A stretch of DNA of 64,000 nt from NCBI GenBank assembly GCA_016788705.1, contig JAEUSQ010000056.1, positions 34,436-98,435 on the forward strand, written 5' to 3'. Source of the stretch: Bacteroidetes Order II. bacterium (GTDB lineage Bacteria > Bacteroidota > Rhodothermia > Rhodothermales > UBA2364). Positions 46,496-56,003 of the stretch are shown piece after piece. The first letter of the stretch is position 1; each line of letters starts with the position of its first letter. The notes under the pieces are model-generated. The model was not told the DNA's origin. It did not search any database and was given only the letters and a program-made list of their open reading frames with translations. A program made the translations under genes and the position numbers.

Positions 46496-47899
46496 ATGTT
46501 TGGATTAGAACCTGCCTTGTTCATTCTGCTCATGGTTTGTTTGGCCTGTGCTTTTGCCTTTGAATTTGTAAATGGCTTTCATGACACAGCCAATGCCGTG
46601 GCAACCGTAATATACACCAAGTCGTTACGTCCATGGACGGCTGTAATTTGGTCTGGCATCTGTAACTTTACGGGCGTATTTATCGGTGGAATTGGGGTTG
46701 CGATGGGTATTATTAACCTATTACCGGCCGAGGCTTTGGTAGCTACCCATGCAGGTGAAGGGATTGCAATGGTGATGGCTCTGCTGCTATCAGCCATAAT
46801 TTGGAATTTGGGGACGTGGTATTTTGGTATTCCAGCCTCTAGCTCGCATACACTCATTGGTTCTATTTTAGGGGTAGGGATTGCTTTTATGCTTATGGGG
46901 AACGAGGCTGGTGTTAACTGGAAAAAAGCGGAAGAAACTGGGTTGGCCCTATTAATTTCACCCTTATTTGGCTTTATATGTGCGATGGGCTTGGTCTTTA
47001 TGGTGAAAAAATTGATTAAAGACCCGCGTCTATTCGCCGAAGAAGCCTCGGAAGATCCACCCCCCATGTGGATTCGGCTGGTCTTGATTGCAACATGTAC
47101 AGGGGTTAGTTTGTCACACGGCTCAAATGACGGCCAAAAAGGGGTGGGCTTGGTGATGCTGATTCTCATTCTTATTATCCCTGCTCATTATGCACTGGAT
47201 CATTCAAAGAATCTGATGACCATGCAACCGACGGTTGAACGATTGGAACAAAAACTGGCCGCTATTTCGGATGCGGCGGTATCTGGTGCCGAGGGCAAAA
47301 AAGTGTTGGAAAAATCTAAAGCCAAAATTTCCGATCTGAAAGTGGTTTTGGCAGAATCTAAGGTTGCTGGCTTTATCCCAGAAAAAGAACATGTCCGTGT
47401 TCGTGCAGACATTACAAAAACCAGTAAAGACCTAGAAAAGGCATTTGAGAGTGGAAAAATAACCCTTTCGGGCCAGGCGGCTGGAAGTATAAAAGCGGAT
47501 TTGAAAGAACTAAAAACCTACACCGATTATGCGCCGTTTTGGGTGATTTTTGGTATTTCACTCTCTCTTGGCGTTGGGACAATGGTTGGGTGGAAGCGAA
47601 TTGTGGTGACCATCGGAGAACGAATTGGGAAAACGCATCTTACTTATGCGCAAGGGGCTTCGGCCGAGCTTATGGCCTTTAGTACTATTTTTGCAGCCAC
47701 CTATTTAGGGCTTCCTGTGAGTACCACCCATGTTTTATCTTCAGGGGTTGCCGGAACGATGGTGGCACATGGTGGCCTACGAAACCTACAAGTTGGAACC
47801 ATCCGAAACATTCTATCGGCATGGGTACTTACCTTGCCCGTAACGATGCTTCTCGCAGGATGTCTATTCTGGCTGTTTAGCACGTTGTTTGTAAACTAA
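46496..47899 (+). CDS. pit: Low-affinity inorganic phosphate transporter, Pit family
   Basis: 467 aa, ATG at 46496. Proton- or metal-phosphate symport. Two inverted PHO-4 repeats are visible: the first with EFVNGFHDTANAVATVIYTKSL near the N-terminus, the second with SLSHGSNDGQKGVGLVML and TTHVLSSGVAG further on. A cytoplasmic insert of about 100 charged residues (roughly 245-345) separates the halves; it contains two coiled-coil helices (for example VERLEQKLAAISDAA) and is longer than in E. coli PitA. A terminator follows the stop. Confidence 0.9.
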   Translation: MFGLEPALFILLMVCLACAFAFEFVNGFHDTANAVATVIYTKSLRPWTAVIWSGICNFTGVFIGGIGVAMGIINLLPAEALVATHAGEGIAMVMALLLSAIIWNLGTWYFGIPASSSHTLIGSILGVGIAFMLMGNEAGVNWKKAEETGLALLISPLFGFICAMGLVFMVKKLIKDPRLFAEEASEDPPPMWIRLVLIATCTGVSLSHGSNDGQKGVGLVMLILILIIPAHYALDHSKNLMTMQPTVERLEQKLAAISDAAVSGAEGKKVLEKSKAKISDLKVVLAESKVAGFIPEKEHVRVRADITKTSKDLEKAFESGKITLSGQAAGSIKADLKELKTYTDYAPFWVIFGISLSLGVGTMVGWKRIVVTIGERIGKTHLTYAQGASAELMAFSTIFAATYLGLPVSTTHVLSSGVAGTMVAHGGLRNLQVGTIRNILSAWVLTLPVTMLLAGCLFWLFSTLFVN

Positions 47900-47921
47900 A
47901 GAAAAATAAATTTTTATAGTG

Positions 47922-47953
47922 AAGCCCCATTTTGTTGAATTGGGGCTTTTTGC
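47922..47953 (+). terminator. Terminator of pit
   Basis: Stem AAGCCCCA (47922-47929) with TGGGGCTT (47941-47948) and a T run after it, 22 bases past the pit stop. Confidence 0.85.
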
Positions 47954-48451
47954 TTGAAGACCAGCATAGAAAGTAATTATAGGATTAGATTGAAGAGGTA
48001 GCCAAAAGCGATAATCCAAATCGTGATCACTACATAATACCGCAATCAATTTTAGGTGTGTGACATTCTTTATAAAGTAGCCTCTTGCGCAAGTGCTATC
48101 ACCGCTATTATAAATGGATATCGCCGTTCTAAAATGTCCACAACTTAATTCATCTTTTGAACAGGCTACGTTGGACGGCCAACCAACAAGGCTCTTTGCG
48201 TAGGTCTTTGCCAGAAGGAAGTATGCGTAATGATGAAAAAGCACCATTAGGATTAGCCGCTCCGAGGTTGGTAGATATTCTTTGTCGCAAAGCCACCTAT
48301 TGTTGAAAAGCTACGTAGAGGAGATGCCTCAGCTCCGAAGACGCGGTCTATGCAGGCAAGGGGGCATCTCATAAATTGTCTGAGAACCATATTTTTTACC
48401 CTTAAACGCCCTTGACCTTTTTCATTTTCCCCTTATTTTGCAACCAAAAAC
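47954..48451. other. 498-bp gap with one long-range stem and a promoter candidate
   Basis: I see no gene that I can support here. A 10-bp stem with one G-U pair joins 48321-48330 to 48361-48370 across a 30-base loop. A candidate promoter for the next gene has TTG (48412-48414), 19 bases, then TATTTTG (48434-48440), one base short of the TAnnTTTG element. Confidence 0.4.
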
Positions 48452-48880
48452 ATGGCCCTTAAACGTGTTGGTAGCACCGATTCAGCAAAACTGCGCCAAA
48501 ACCATATCCGCTCTTGTGCCGAGGTCATTCGGCTGCTTGCTTCCAAACCAACTTTCGATGACGAAGCCAAAGATATGACCGCTTTTTTGGTGTTTAACCT
48601 TCGGGGCATTTATGAAACCATTAACGAGAGCGTACAGGCTTGGGACGACCGGAACTATTGGAAAAAGGCCGAAGACATGCGTGAAAAATGGCGTTGGAGT
48701 CGTACTGCGGCACAAGAGTTGACACAACTTGTACTGGCTGATCAATGGCAAAAAATTCCAGACTTCTTGATCACTCTCTTACCACGTTTTTCGGAGGTCA
48801 CTATTCGAGAAATCACTCGTGATGCCGATTGGTGGGTAGGTGCATTGCGGGCTTTAAAGTCGGGTGTAAAGCAGTTTTAA
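48452..48880 (+). CDS. Small hypothetical protein, mostly helical
   Basis: 142 aa, ATG at 48452. No signal peptide or membrane segment. The sequence is predominantly helical, with charged helices (SAKLRQNHIRSCAEVIRLLA, FLVFNLRGIYETINESV) and a tryptophan-rich middle (NYWKKAEDMREKWRWSRT). I recognise no family. It ends overlapping the convergent GNAT gene by four bases, with no terminator between them. Likely real because of its intact ATG start, normal codon use and promoter-like upstream sequence. Confidence 0.6.
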   Translation: MALKRVGSTDSAKLRQNHIRSCAEVIRLLASKPTFDDEAKDMTAFLVFNLRGIYETINESVQAWDDRNYWKKAEDMREKWRWSRTAAQELTQLVLADQWQKIPDFLITLLPRFSEVTIREITRDADWWVGALRALKSGVKQF

Positions 48881-49446
48881 TCTTCTTCAAGGCTGAAGCC
48901 ATTTTTGGGAAACGTCAGTAGCCGGATATGTTTTGGCCGCACTTGTTGCCAGCGGTTTTTTTCCATTTCATAAACCACCGATGTCTCCCCCTTAAATTTT
49001 GGGGCATCTTCGATGATGGTTCCGGTACATATGTATCTCACTTTTTCTAATACCCGCATCGAGGCGGGGTGGCGGGAAAGGACAATGCCTACAATTTTTT
49101 CCAGCCCTACAACCGTAAATCCCATTTCAGTTGCCAAAGCTAAAGCGTAGCTTGCTATCCCCTTACCCCAGAATGACTCACCCAGCCAATATCCTACTTC
49201 GCCCGTCATGGTACCAAAATCTATCCGAGTAATGCCCGTCATACCCACAAAATGATCGTTCTCCAAAATCATATAGGGAAATTCTACCCCTTGTTCAAGC
49301 AATGGTACAAATAAATCCACAAACGTTTGTGCTCCATTTTCGGGATAAGGCTCTGGTAAATAGGTCATCGCCGCCACGTTTGGATTACTGGCATGAAACT
49401 GTATTTCCGCTACAAAGCGGTCACTCAAGGGGTGTATATGAATCAT
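48877..49446 (-). CDS. GNAT-family N-acetyltransferase
   Basis: 189 aa. The RimJ/RimL-type GNAT fold is visible: MTGEVGYWLGESFWGKGIASYALALATEMGF, where the WGKGIA segment is the acetyl-CoA pyrophosphate loop, followed by VGIVLSRHPASMRVLEKV, the usual Asn/His-Ala-Ser helix. The substrate, whether a ribosomal N-terminus or a small amine, cannot be named. The start is at 49446; it diverges from arsR across about 200 bases. The start of the frame overlaps nothing. Confidence 0.85.
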   Translation of the reverse strand: MIHIHPLSDRFVAEIQFHASNPNVAAMTYLPEPYPENGAQTFVDLFVPLLEQGVEFPYMILENDHFVGMTGITRIDFGTMTGEVGYWLGESFWGKGIASYALALATEMGFTVVGLEKIVGIVLSRHPASMRVLEKVRYICTGTIIEDAPKFKGETSVVYEMEKNRWQQVRPKHIRLLTFPKNGFSLEED

Positions 49447-49626
49447 AAAGGTGGATGGTTGAGGGCATCAGGTCTGTATCTTCTGTTCATAAAAGGCTTT
49501 GTCTTTTGTTAAGGTCCGTAATTAACAACCAATCGGGTTGCAAGTTTCAACCGATGGCAAGTTACTTCACTTCGTGTTCTTGCAATGTTTTTGCGTACTT
49601 AACAAGGCCACTCTTCGTAACGTTTT

Positions 49627-49660
49627 ATTTTGTATTTCGTTATTTTACGAAATACAAAAT
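49627..49660. promoter_or_regulatory. Operator palindrome for ArsR
   Basis: A perfect 14-bp inverted repeat, ATTTTGTATTTCGT (49627-49640) and its complement (49647-49660), with a 6-base spacer, ending two bases before the arsR start codon. Position and symmetry fit an autorepressor operator. Confidence 0.8.
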
Positions 49661-49662
49661 CT

Positions 49663-49974
49663 ATGTCAAAAACAACCGCATTACCTTACCCCCTTATTGA
49701 TAAAAAAGTAGCCCGTTATGCCAAGGCGCTTGCGCATCCAGCACGGGTTTTTATCCTGCGCTTTTTAGAAACCCAATGCAGTTGCTTTGCGGGAGACCTT
49801 TCGGAACAATTGCCAATAGCAAACTCCACAGTCTCGCAGCACTTATCTGCGCTCAAGGAAGCGGGCTTAATTCAAGGGGCGATCAATCCACCCACAATTC
49901 GTTACTGCATAAACAAAGAAAATTGGAACGAAGCCAAGTTGTTGTTTCAGGAATTGTTCACCGAATGTTGCTGA
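49663..49974 (+). CDS. arsR: ArsR-family transcriptional repressor
   Basis: 103 aa from the ATG at 49663, directly after the operator palindrome; an upstream start at 49630 would run through the operator and is less likely. Winged-helix fold with the recognition helix in NSTVSQHLSALKEAGLI. A Cys-Ser-Cys motif (CSCFAGDL) in the second helix, plus Cys residues at the very C-terminus (ECC), are candidate As(III) ligands. Binds DNA as a dimer and releases on arsenite. First gene of an arsR-acr3-phosphatase operon. Confidence 0.88.
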   Translation: MSKTTALPYPLIDKKVARYAKALAHPARVFILRFLETQCSCFAGDLSEQLPIANSTVSQHLSALKEAGLIQGAINPPTIRYCINKENWNEAKLLFQELFTECC

Positions 49975-50013
49975 GTTTTCCCCATCACATACCCCGCAGT
50001 CATCAGGATCATC

Positions 50014-51039
50014 ATGAAAACAAAACTTAAATTCCTCGATCGCTATTTAACACTTTGGATATTTTTGGCCATGGCCCTTGGTGTTGTGCTCGGATTCTTC
50101 TTTCCAGAAATTGCCATTTTTACAAACACTTTCTCTATCGGAAGCACCAATATCTTTCTCGCTATTGGATTGATTTTGATGATGTACCCGCCTTTAGCAA
50201 AAGTAGATTATTCGCTCTTACCTATTGCATTTAAAGATAAAAAGATATTGTCTTTATCCTTATTATTAAATTGGATTATTGGTCCGGTATTAATGTTTGT
50301 TCTTGCCATTATTTTTTTATCAAATGAACCAAATTATATGGTAGGTCTAATGCTAATTGGGTTAGCCCGTTGTATTGCCATGGTGATCGTATGGAACGAT
50401 CTGGCAGGCGGAAGCCGTGAGTATGGCGCTTTATTGGTTGCACTAAATAGCATTTTTCAAGTTTTTACCTATAGTTTTTATGCTTGGCTTTTCATTAATG
50501 TCTTACCTTCAACATTGGGTATGGGCCAATTTAGCATTTCTGTTCCGCTAAAAGACGTTGCGGAAAGTGTTTTCCTATATTTAGGAATCCCGTTTATTGC
50601 AGGGTTTTTAAGTCGTTATTTTTTAATTAAATATAGAGGAAAAGAATGGTATAGCCGTAAGTTTATACCAAAAATTTCGCCCATTACCTTATATGCTCTC
50701 CTTTTTACTATTGTCTTAATGTTTAGTCTTAAAGGAGATCAAATAATAGAATTACCTTCTGATGTATTTAAAATAGCTATCCCAATGATTATGTATTTTG
50801 CATTGATGTTCTTTTTTAGTTTCTTTTTAAATAAATATTTGGGAGTTCCTTACGATAAAAATGTTTCCATTTCTTTTACAGCTACAGGCAATAATTTTGA
50901 GTTGGCTATTGCCGTTTCGATTGCTGTTTTTGGAATTCATTCACCACAAGCATTTGTGGGCGTCATTGGTCCTTTGGTAGAAGTTCCAGTATTAATTTTA
51001 TTGGTTAATACAAGTAAAAAATTATTCTATAAATATTAA
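50014..51039 (+). CDS. acr3: Arsenite efflux transporter ACR3
   Basis: 341 aa with ten hydrophobic segments. ACR3 extrudes arsenite (and often antimonite) using the proton gradient. The family signature around the essential cysteine is present: [26 protein letters not shown]. The N-terminus [21 protein letters not shown] and the closing region with [22 protein letters not shown], here with Ile-Ser-Phe, are also typical. The gene is much more AT-rich than its neighbours outside the operon. Confidence 0.95.
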   Translation: MKTKLKFLDRYLTLWIFLAMALGVVLGFFFPEIAIFTNTFSIGSTNIFLAIGLILMMYPPLAKVDYSLLPIAFKDKKILSLSLLLNWIIGPVLMFVLAIIFLSNEPNYMVGLMLIGLARCIAMVIVWNDLAGGSREYGALLVALNSIFQVFTYSFYAWLFINVLPSTLGMGQFSISVPLKDVAESVFLYLGIPFIAGFLSRYFLIKYRGKEWYSRKFIPKISPITLYALLFTIVLMFSLKGDQIIELPSDVFKIAIPMIMYFALMFFFSFFLNKYLGVPYDKNVSISFTATGNNFELAIAVSIAVFGIHSPQAFVGVIGPLVEVPVLILLVNTSKKLFYKY

Positions 51040-51052
51040 ACCATAGATAATA

Positions 51053-51667
51053 ATGTTTTCAAAGGTGCAAATTATTTTCCAAGAATTGGCTTTTAAATTT
51101 GAGGCCATTCCTGAAAGTCGCAAAGAAATCCTTAAAAAAATATCCACATATATTCAAGGCAAAAAGGAACAAGGTTTGCCTATTAACCTCGTTTTTATCT
51201 GTACCCACAATTCTCGCCGCAGTCATTTTGGTCAAGTTGCAGCGGCAGTGGCTGCTTATTATTATGGCATCGAAAACGTGCGCGTTTTTTCCGGTGGAAC
51301 CGAGGCAACAGCATTTCATTCAAATGCCATACAAGCCCTTAATCATTTGGGATTTGAGGTGACCACAGCAGACCAAAATATAAAAAACCCGCTCTGGTTG
51401 GTTCGTTTTGGGGAAAATGCTACTACCACCTGTTTTTCAAAAGTATATAACCACCCTTCCAATCCACCTAAAGATTTTGCTGCTATCATGACTTGCTCGG
51501 ATGCAGACCAGAATTGCCCTGTAATTTTTGGTGCGGAGTTGAGGGTTGGAACCACGTATCAAGACCCCAAATCCTCTGATGGTACACCCTTAGAAAGCCA
51601 GACTTACAGTGCTCGGTTTCTGCAAATTGCAACCGAAATGATGTATGTTTTTTCTTTAATTAAATAA
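51053..51667 (+). CDS. Low-molecular-weight tyrosine phosphatase-like arsenate reductase
   Basis: 204 aa. The PTP loop appears as FICTHNSRRSHFGQ, with the nucleophile Cys followed by five residues and Arg. This is the Bacteroidota-type protein that accompanies ACR3 and is probably an ArsC that reduces arsenate to arsenite before export. Other conserved Cys residues (CFSKVY, MTCSDADQNCPVIFGAE) could supply the reducing partners. It is longer than the classical thioredoxin-linked ArsC (about 130-140 aa) because of an N-terminal helical extension. Third and last gene of the ars operon, 13 bases after acr3. Confidence 0.85.
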   Translation: MFSKVQIIFQELAFKFEAIPESRKEILKKISTYIQGKKEQGLPINLVFICTHNSRRSHFGQVAAAVAAYYYGIENVRVFSGGTEATAFHSNAIQALNHLGFEVTTADQNIKNPLWLVRFGENATTTCFSKVYNHPSNPPKDFAAIMTCSDADQNCPVIFGAELRVGTTYQDPKSSDGTPLESQTYSARFLQIATEMMYVFSLIK

Positions 51668-51987
51668 TTTGCTCCATCATTAAATAAGAAAATAAGAACG
51701 CGTCTGAAAGCCCTATAAATATTATAGGCAGGTTGTGTCTAATGTAAATAAATGAAAGATATTAATCAATAATTAATTGTAAAATATCCATTTTATATTA
51801 TTAATTAAAAAAGAAATATTCAAGAAATAATGGTATATGATTTTTTTTCTTAAATTTAGATGAGGTAAATAGTCATTAAGAGGTGTATTTTGGTTGTTTT
51901 TTTATCGCTTCTTTGTAATGATATTTTTTGCAACCATTTAATTTGAATAGTGATATGAGGCCCTGTCAAGCACCGATCAAAAGTACA
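51668..51987. other. AT-rich gap downstream of the ars operon
   Basis: 320 bases, very AT-rich, with no gene. A short palindrome (CCTATA-aatat-TATAGG at about 51710) may be a weak terminator for the ars operon. Nothing else supported. Confidence 0.4.
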
Positions 51988-53679
51988 TTACTTAGCCAAT
52001 ACAATCTTGATAACTTGTGCTGCAGCTTCGGTTTGAAGCCGTACCAGATAAGTGCCACTCGGCCAGTCACTCCCATTAAAATCTACGTAGTATATCCCCG
52101 GCTCTTGGTATTCGGTGGCAACCAAGGTGCTAATCAGATTCCCTGCAACACTCCAAACGGTCAGTTCCACCGTTTGTGGTTTGCGTAACTGATAGCTGAT
52201 ACGGGTTTGAGGATTAAATGGATTGGGCGAATTTCCGATCAGCTCCGCAGCCAAAGCTTCCCCAACTCCGCGGCCCACTTTGACTAAACCAGAGAACCGT
52301 TCTGCACCATCAGTAAAATATTGCTTTACGCGGTAATACAACACGCCCTCGTTGGGAGCGGTTTGGTCATTGAAACTATATGTTTTCCCACCTTCAAATC
52401 CTACTCCCTTATCTCCAGAAATAGCGGCGATTTTCTCAAAATATTGCCCATCATCGGAACGCTCTACCTCAAATAGTCGTGAGTCATCTTGTTGAGAACG
52501 CCACGTTAAAAAAACAGAGGATGCCCGCTGCACAACCGAAAGATCTTGAATGGGGTAGCGTAAAAGAAGGTCGGACGAGACCAGTCTTGCCTCTGGGGGC
52601 CAATAAGCGAAGGGCTCCCGCCCAGATTCATTAAAAGTAATTTTAAACAGCCCATCGTTGCTCCATTGAATAGATTGGCGCATTGTGCTTCGAATGGCAC
52701 CTGCACTTCGGGCACGGTTCCAAAACATCAATTCTTGGAGATGTCCCTCGAACGAGCCTCCTCGGCTTCCGTCGGGTCTCATGCCAATCATAAGATTTTG
52801 CCGATTACTATACGTGTTTAATTGTACACGATGGACAAGAGAATCCACATAGACCCCATTAACAACTAAATAGGTTTTGCGTGCTTGAGGATTATTAACC
52901 ACGCCTATATGGTGCCATTGTCCGTCGGCAACTGGTTTTCGTGATACAAGGGATTCATGATAACCCGGTTGGCCTCGGAAAGCCTGAAGGTGCCCCATTG
53001 CATTAATCCGAATCTCTAAAGGATATGCAGAAGACTCCTTGCCATTCCACGTAGTTAAAACAACAACATTTAAGCCAACTGTCTTTATCCAGCAAAAAAG
53101 AGAGTAGGGATCATCCTGATGTAGTAAGGGCAACGCATTTCGTCGAATTTCTAAGGGCTTGGAAAGGTGTTTTGTTAGATATAAAGCTTTTCCATTCGAA
53201 CTTGTAAATGAGCGGGCAATTTGTACTTCTCTCCGGATAGAGAGCCCATGTAGAAGTACTTCCGCCGAGGCGGATTTATTGGGGTCGTATCCTTTTATGG
53301 GTACTATTTCGATAACATCACGTCCCTCACGTTCCGCAATGGCGCGTAATACGAGGGTACAACCTCCTCTTAGTGTGGCCCTTGGGATGATAAATGCCTG
53401 TTTACCAGCATAACGGATATGCATCGCCTGTGGAGTTGGGTTTGCCCAAGCTACCACAAAGGCCTCTATAAGGTGTAGGCCACGCGGTAGAGATAGCTGA
53501 AAACCCTCTATGGGTTCTCTGCCCTGCCATTGATAAAAAAGATTCGCTTCTTGTCCTTCCCGAACCCAAATAGGTTCGGCAACTTCGGTGAATTGCGCTT
53601 GCGACCTTTCTATACTGCATAAAAGAAAAATCGCTATCAGCATGGATATGCGGTAGAGTGAATTCACGAGACAAGGCAT
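51988..53679 (-). CDS. Secreted LamG-domain protein with T9SS sorting domain
   Basis: 563 aa. Signal peptide in the first 28 residues (ISMLIAIFLLCSIERSQAQ). A beta-rich N-terminal region precedes a LamG/concanavalin-like module (about 165-345) with the LYLTKHLSKPLEI and GQWHHIGVVNNP signatures. A fibronectin-like stretch follows (SVFLTWRSQQDDSRLFEVERSDDG). The C-terminus NSPNPFNPQTRISYQLRKP to YLVRLQTEAA is a type A type IX sorting domain, so the protein is probably exported across the outer membrane. Ligand unknown. Confidence 0.85.
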   Translation of the reverse strand: MPCLVNSLYRISMLIAIFLLCSIERSQAQFTEVAEPIWVREGQEANLFYQWQGREPIEGFQLSLPRGLHLIEAFVVAWANPTPQAMHIRYAGKQAFIIPRATLRGGCTLVLRAIAEREGRDVIEIVPIKGYDPNKSASAEVLLHGLSIRREVQIARSFTSSNGKALYLTKHLSKPLEIRRNALPLLHQDDPYSLFCWIKTVGLNVVVLTTWNGKESSAYPLEIRINAMGHLQAFRGQPGYHESLVSRKPVADGQWHHIGVVNNPQARKTYLVVNGVYVDSLVHRVQLNTYSNRQNLMIGMRPDGSRGGSFEGHLQELMFWNRARSAGAIRSTMRQSIQWSNDGLFKITFNESGREPFAYWPPEARLVSSDLLLRYPIQDLSVVQRASSVFLTWRSQQDDSRLFEVERSDDGQYFEKIAAISGDKGVGFEGGKTYSFNDQTAPNEGVLYYRVKQYFTDGAERFSGLVKVGRGVGEALAAELIGNSPNPFNPQTRISYQLRKPQTVELTVWSVAGNLISTLVATEYQEPGIYYVDFNGSDWPSGTYLVRLQTEAAAQVIKIVLAK

Positions 53680-53966
53680 CCGTTAAAAGTAAATCGAGGG
53701 TTGACGTTTAATATAAGGCGAGACAACAGATGAATGAAACATTTCGACCTGATGAATGCGATTCATAGACGGGTTTCATTGCTATCGAAATAAGATTTCT
53801 TATTTAATATGGTTGGATAGTGTAAAGAAATAATAAATTTAGGAAATGAAAGCGCTTTTATTTAATTTGTAAGGTGTTGGAGTACTTTCAAATCAAGATT
53901 TAAGGTCGTAGATTCTAAATTAATTAAGATATTATATCAATCAACCTTATTTATTTAATCAAAAAA

Positions 53967-55388
53967 ATGATGCGTAAAACATTCATAACACTTGCTCTGT
54001 TTCTTGTGTTTAGCCATATGGCATGGGCAGATCCTCAGGAAATAAGCAGTGGAGACACTGCTTGGATGCTGTTATCTGCGGCATTGGTTTTGCTGATGAC
54101 GCCTGCACTTGCTTTTTTTTATGGCGGCTTGGTTCGTTCCAAGAACGTTCTCAACACCATGTCCATGAGTTTTTCGGCCTTGGGGTTTGTTGGGATCGCA
54201 TGGATAGCGGTTGGCTATACAATGGCATTTGGTGCAGGAAACCTGTTTCTTGGAGACTTTAACTTTGCCTTTTTCAACAATGTTACCACTGCGGCAGATA
54301 ATACGGGTTTAGGCGTAGGCGCAATTACCATCCCGCATTTGCTATTCGCGCTTTATCAAGGTACTTTTGCAATTATTACAGCCGCGCTTATTTCAGGCGC
54401 TGTTGTAGAGCGGATGAAGTTTCCAGCTTACATCGCTTTTATCACCTTGTGGGCCGTTTTGGTGTATGCGCCTATGGCCCACTGGGTTTGGGGTGGCGGT
54501 ATCATGGCAAAAATCGGTGATTTGATGGGCGGCTCTTTTGTCAGTCTTTTTGCTTTAGATTTTGCTGGTGGAACGGTGGTTCATATCAATGCAGCGGTTG
54601 CTGCAGTAGTGGTAGCACTGATGGTTGGTCCAAGGAAGGACTATGCAAAAAAAGCAATCTTGCCGCATAATGTCCCGTTTGTATTATTGGGTGCTGCCCT
54701 CTTGTGGCTTGGCTGGTTCGGGTTTAATGCTGGAAGTGCATGGGCTTCGGGCGAATTGGCCGCTGTTGCTTTTGTCAATACTGCTGTTGCACCAATGGCT
54801 ACACTCGTCGCCTGGAACTTATTGGATATTTTTAAAAAGGGCCATGCCACAGCCGTTGGAACTGCCACAGCCATCGTGGTTGGTTTGGTAGCCATTACAC
54901 CTGCTGCAGGATTTGTGTCCACCTCTAATGCGATCCTTATTGGATTAATTGCAGCTTTCCCTTGCTACTTTGCGATTGAGTATCGGGCTAAAACAAAATT
55001 AGATGATTCCTTGGATGTTTTGGCTGCTCATGGAGTTGGAGGATTTACGGGTGCCATTCTCACGGGTGTTTTTGCTCAAAAATCGGTTAATGCTGCTGGA
55101 TTGGACGGTTTGTTATACGGCAACCCTGCTCAGTTGGTCATCCAATTTGTTGCAATCTTGGTTGCGATTGTCTTTAGTGCCGTTATGACGTACCTATTGG
55201 TGAAGTTGGTCGGGCTGGTTTTACCTATTCGTCCCAACGAAAAAGAAGAAGGATTGGGGATGGACATTACCCAGCATGGCGAGGAAGCCTATACGTCTGG
55301 CGAAGGAGCCATTCTGGTTTTAGACTCGGAACTTCAGTCAGTTGAGGCTCCCGCGCCGGTTCGTGAATTTCGTCCGGCACTCACCTAA
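53967..55388 (+). CDS. amtB: Ammonium transporter AmtB
   Basis: 473 aa. Begins with a signal peptide (MRKTFITLALFLVFSHMAWA), as in E. coli AmtB. Eleven membrane helices. Conserved motifs include FFYGGLVRSKNVLNTM, the pore region with WVWGGGIMAKIGD, DFAGGTVVHINAAVAA, and the second histidine in DDSLDVLAAHGVGGFTG. The C-terminal cytoplasmic tail (PIRPNEKEEGLGMDITQHGEEAY) is the PII-interaction helix. A PII gene follows after 61 bases, the usual amtB-glnK pairing, here in reverse order. The 287-base upstream gap is AT-rich and shows no clear regulatory site. Confidence 0.97.
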   Translation: MMRKTFITLALFLVFSHMAWADPQEISSGDTAWMLLSAALVLLMTPALAFFYGGLVRSKNVLNTMSMSFSALGFVGIAWIAVGYTMAFGAGNLFLGDFNFAFFNNVTTAADNTGLGVGAITIPHLLFALYQGTFAIITAALISGAVVERMKFPAYIAFITLWAVLVYAPMAHWVWGGGIMAKIGDLMGGSFVSLFALDFAGGTVVHINAAVAAVVVALMVGPRKDYAKKAILPHNVPFVLLGAALLWLGWFGFNAGSAWASGELAAVAFVNTAVAPMATLVAWNLLDIFKKGHATAVGTATAIVVGLVAITPAAGFVSTSNAILIGLIAAFPCYFAIEYRAKTKLDDSLDVLAAHGVGGFTGAILTGVFAQKSVNAAGLDGLLYGNPAQLVIQFVAILVAIVFSAVMTYLLVKLVGLVLPIRPNEKEEGLGMDITQHGEEAYTSGEGAILVLDSELQSVEAPAPVREFRPALT

Positions 55389-55449
55389 ATAATCACCTAT
55401 GGTGAACGAAGTATGTACTGATTAAACAAATTTATAAATAGGTACTTGT

Positions 55450-55809
55450 ATGAAACTGATAGTTGCCATGATCCGCCCTGAAAAGCTAAATGATGTGCTT
55501 AGGGCCTTGTATAAAATTGATGTACGCGGCTTTACAACCTCAAAGGTAGAAGGCCATGGTGCCGAAGCCGAGGTCGTTCAAACCTATCGCGGAACGACCG
55601 TAAAAATGACACTGAACGAAAAAGTTCGGCTAGAAATAGGCGTATCGGAGTCTTTTGTGGAACGAACGGTGGAGGCCATTATGAGTGCGGCTCGAACGGG
55701 TGAAGTTGGGGATGGTAAAATCTTCGTACTCCCACTAGATAAGGTTTATCGTATCCGAACAGGGGAAGAAGATGCAGCGGCTGTTACACCGGTTCCGCTC
55801 TCTATCTAA
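55450..55809 (+). CDS. PII-family nitrogen regulator, Tyr51-lacking variant
   Basis: 119 aa. PII trimers sense 2-oxoglutarate and ATP/ADP and gate AmtB. The body is typical (KLIVAMIRPEKLNDV at the N-terminus, ARTGEVGDGKIFVLP near the end, and RIRTGEE). The T-loop differs from E. coli GlnB: aligned residue by residue, Gln39 is Glu, and Tyr51, the uridylylation site, is Val, although Tyr46 and Lys58 are kept. So uridylylation at Tyr51 is impossible and 2-oxoglutarate binding may be changed. Pairing with amtB points to a GlnK role. Terminator follows. Confidence 0.9.
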   Translation: MKLIVAMIRPEKLNDVLRALYKIDVRGFTTSKVEGHGAEAEVVQTYRGTTVKMTLNEKVRLEIGVSESFVERTVEAIMSAARTGEVGDGKIFVLPLDKVYRIRTGEEDAAAVTPVPLSI

Positions 55810-55834
55810 TGCAACAATAGTTCTTGGTGTGCTT

Positions 55835-55876
55835 ACAGGCAGATGACCAATTCGGTTATTTGCCTGTTTTCTTTTG
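55835..55876 (+). terminator. Terminator of the amtB-PII operon
   Basis: A 14-bp stem with two G-U pairs (55835-55848 with 55854-55867), then TTTCTTTT. Confidence 0.8.
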
Positions 55877-55970
55877 GTATAATGTGAGGTTGCTGGGAAA
55901 TTCGGGGATTTTCTCAAGACATGTAGTAGATTTGGAACAATTTCTCAAAAAAAGAAATTTCTTTACATAA

Positions 55971-55978
55971 TACCTTTG
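55971..55978 (+). promoter_or_regulatory. TACCTTTG, -7 promoter element of cysS
   Basis: Exact match to TAnnTTTG, 25 bases before the cysS start codon at 56004. The -33 element is not clear. Confidence 0.5.
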
Positions 55979-56003
55979 TATTTCTGAATTGCATCTAATT
56001 CAC

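Noticed and set aside
47864..48247. 127-aa minus-strand ORF after pit
   Set aside because: It overlaps the end of pit and the pit terminator and has no motif.
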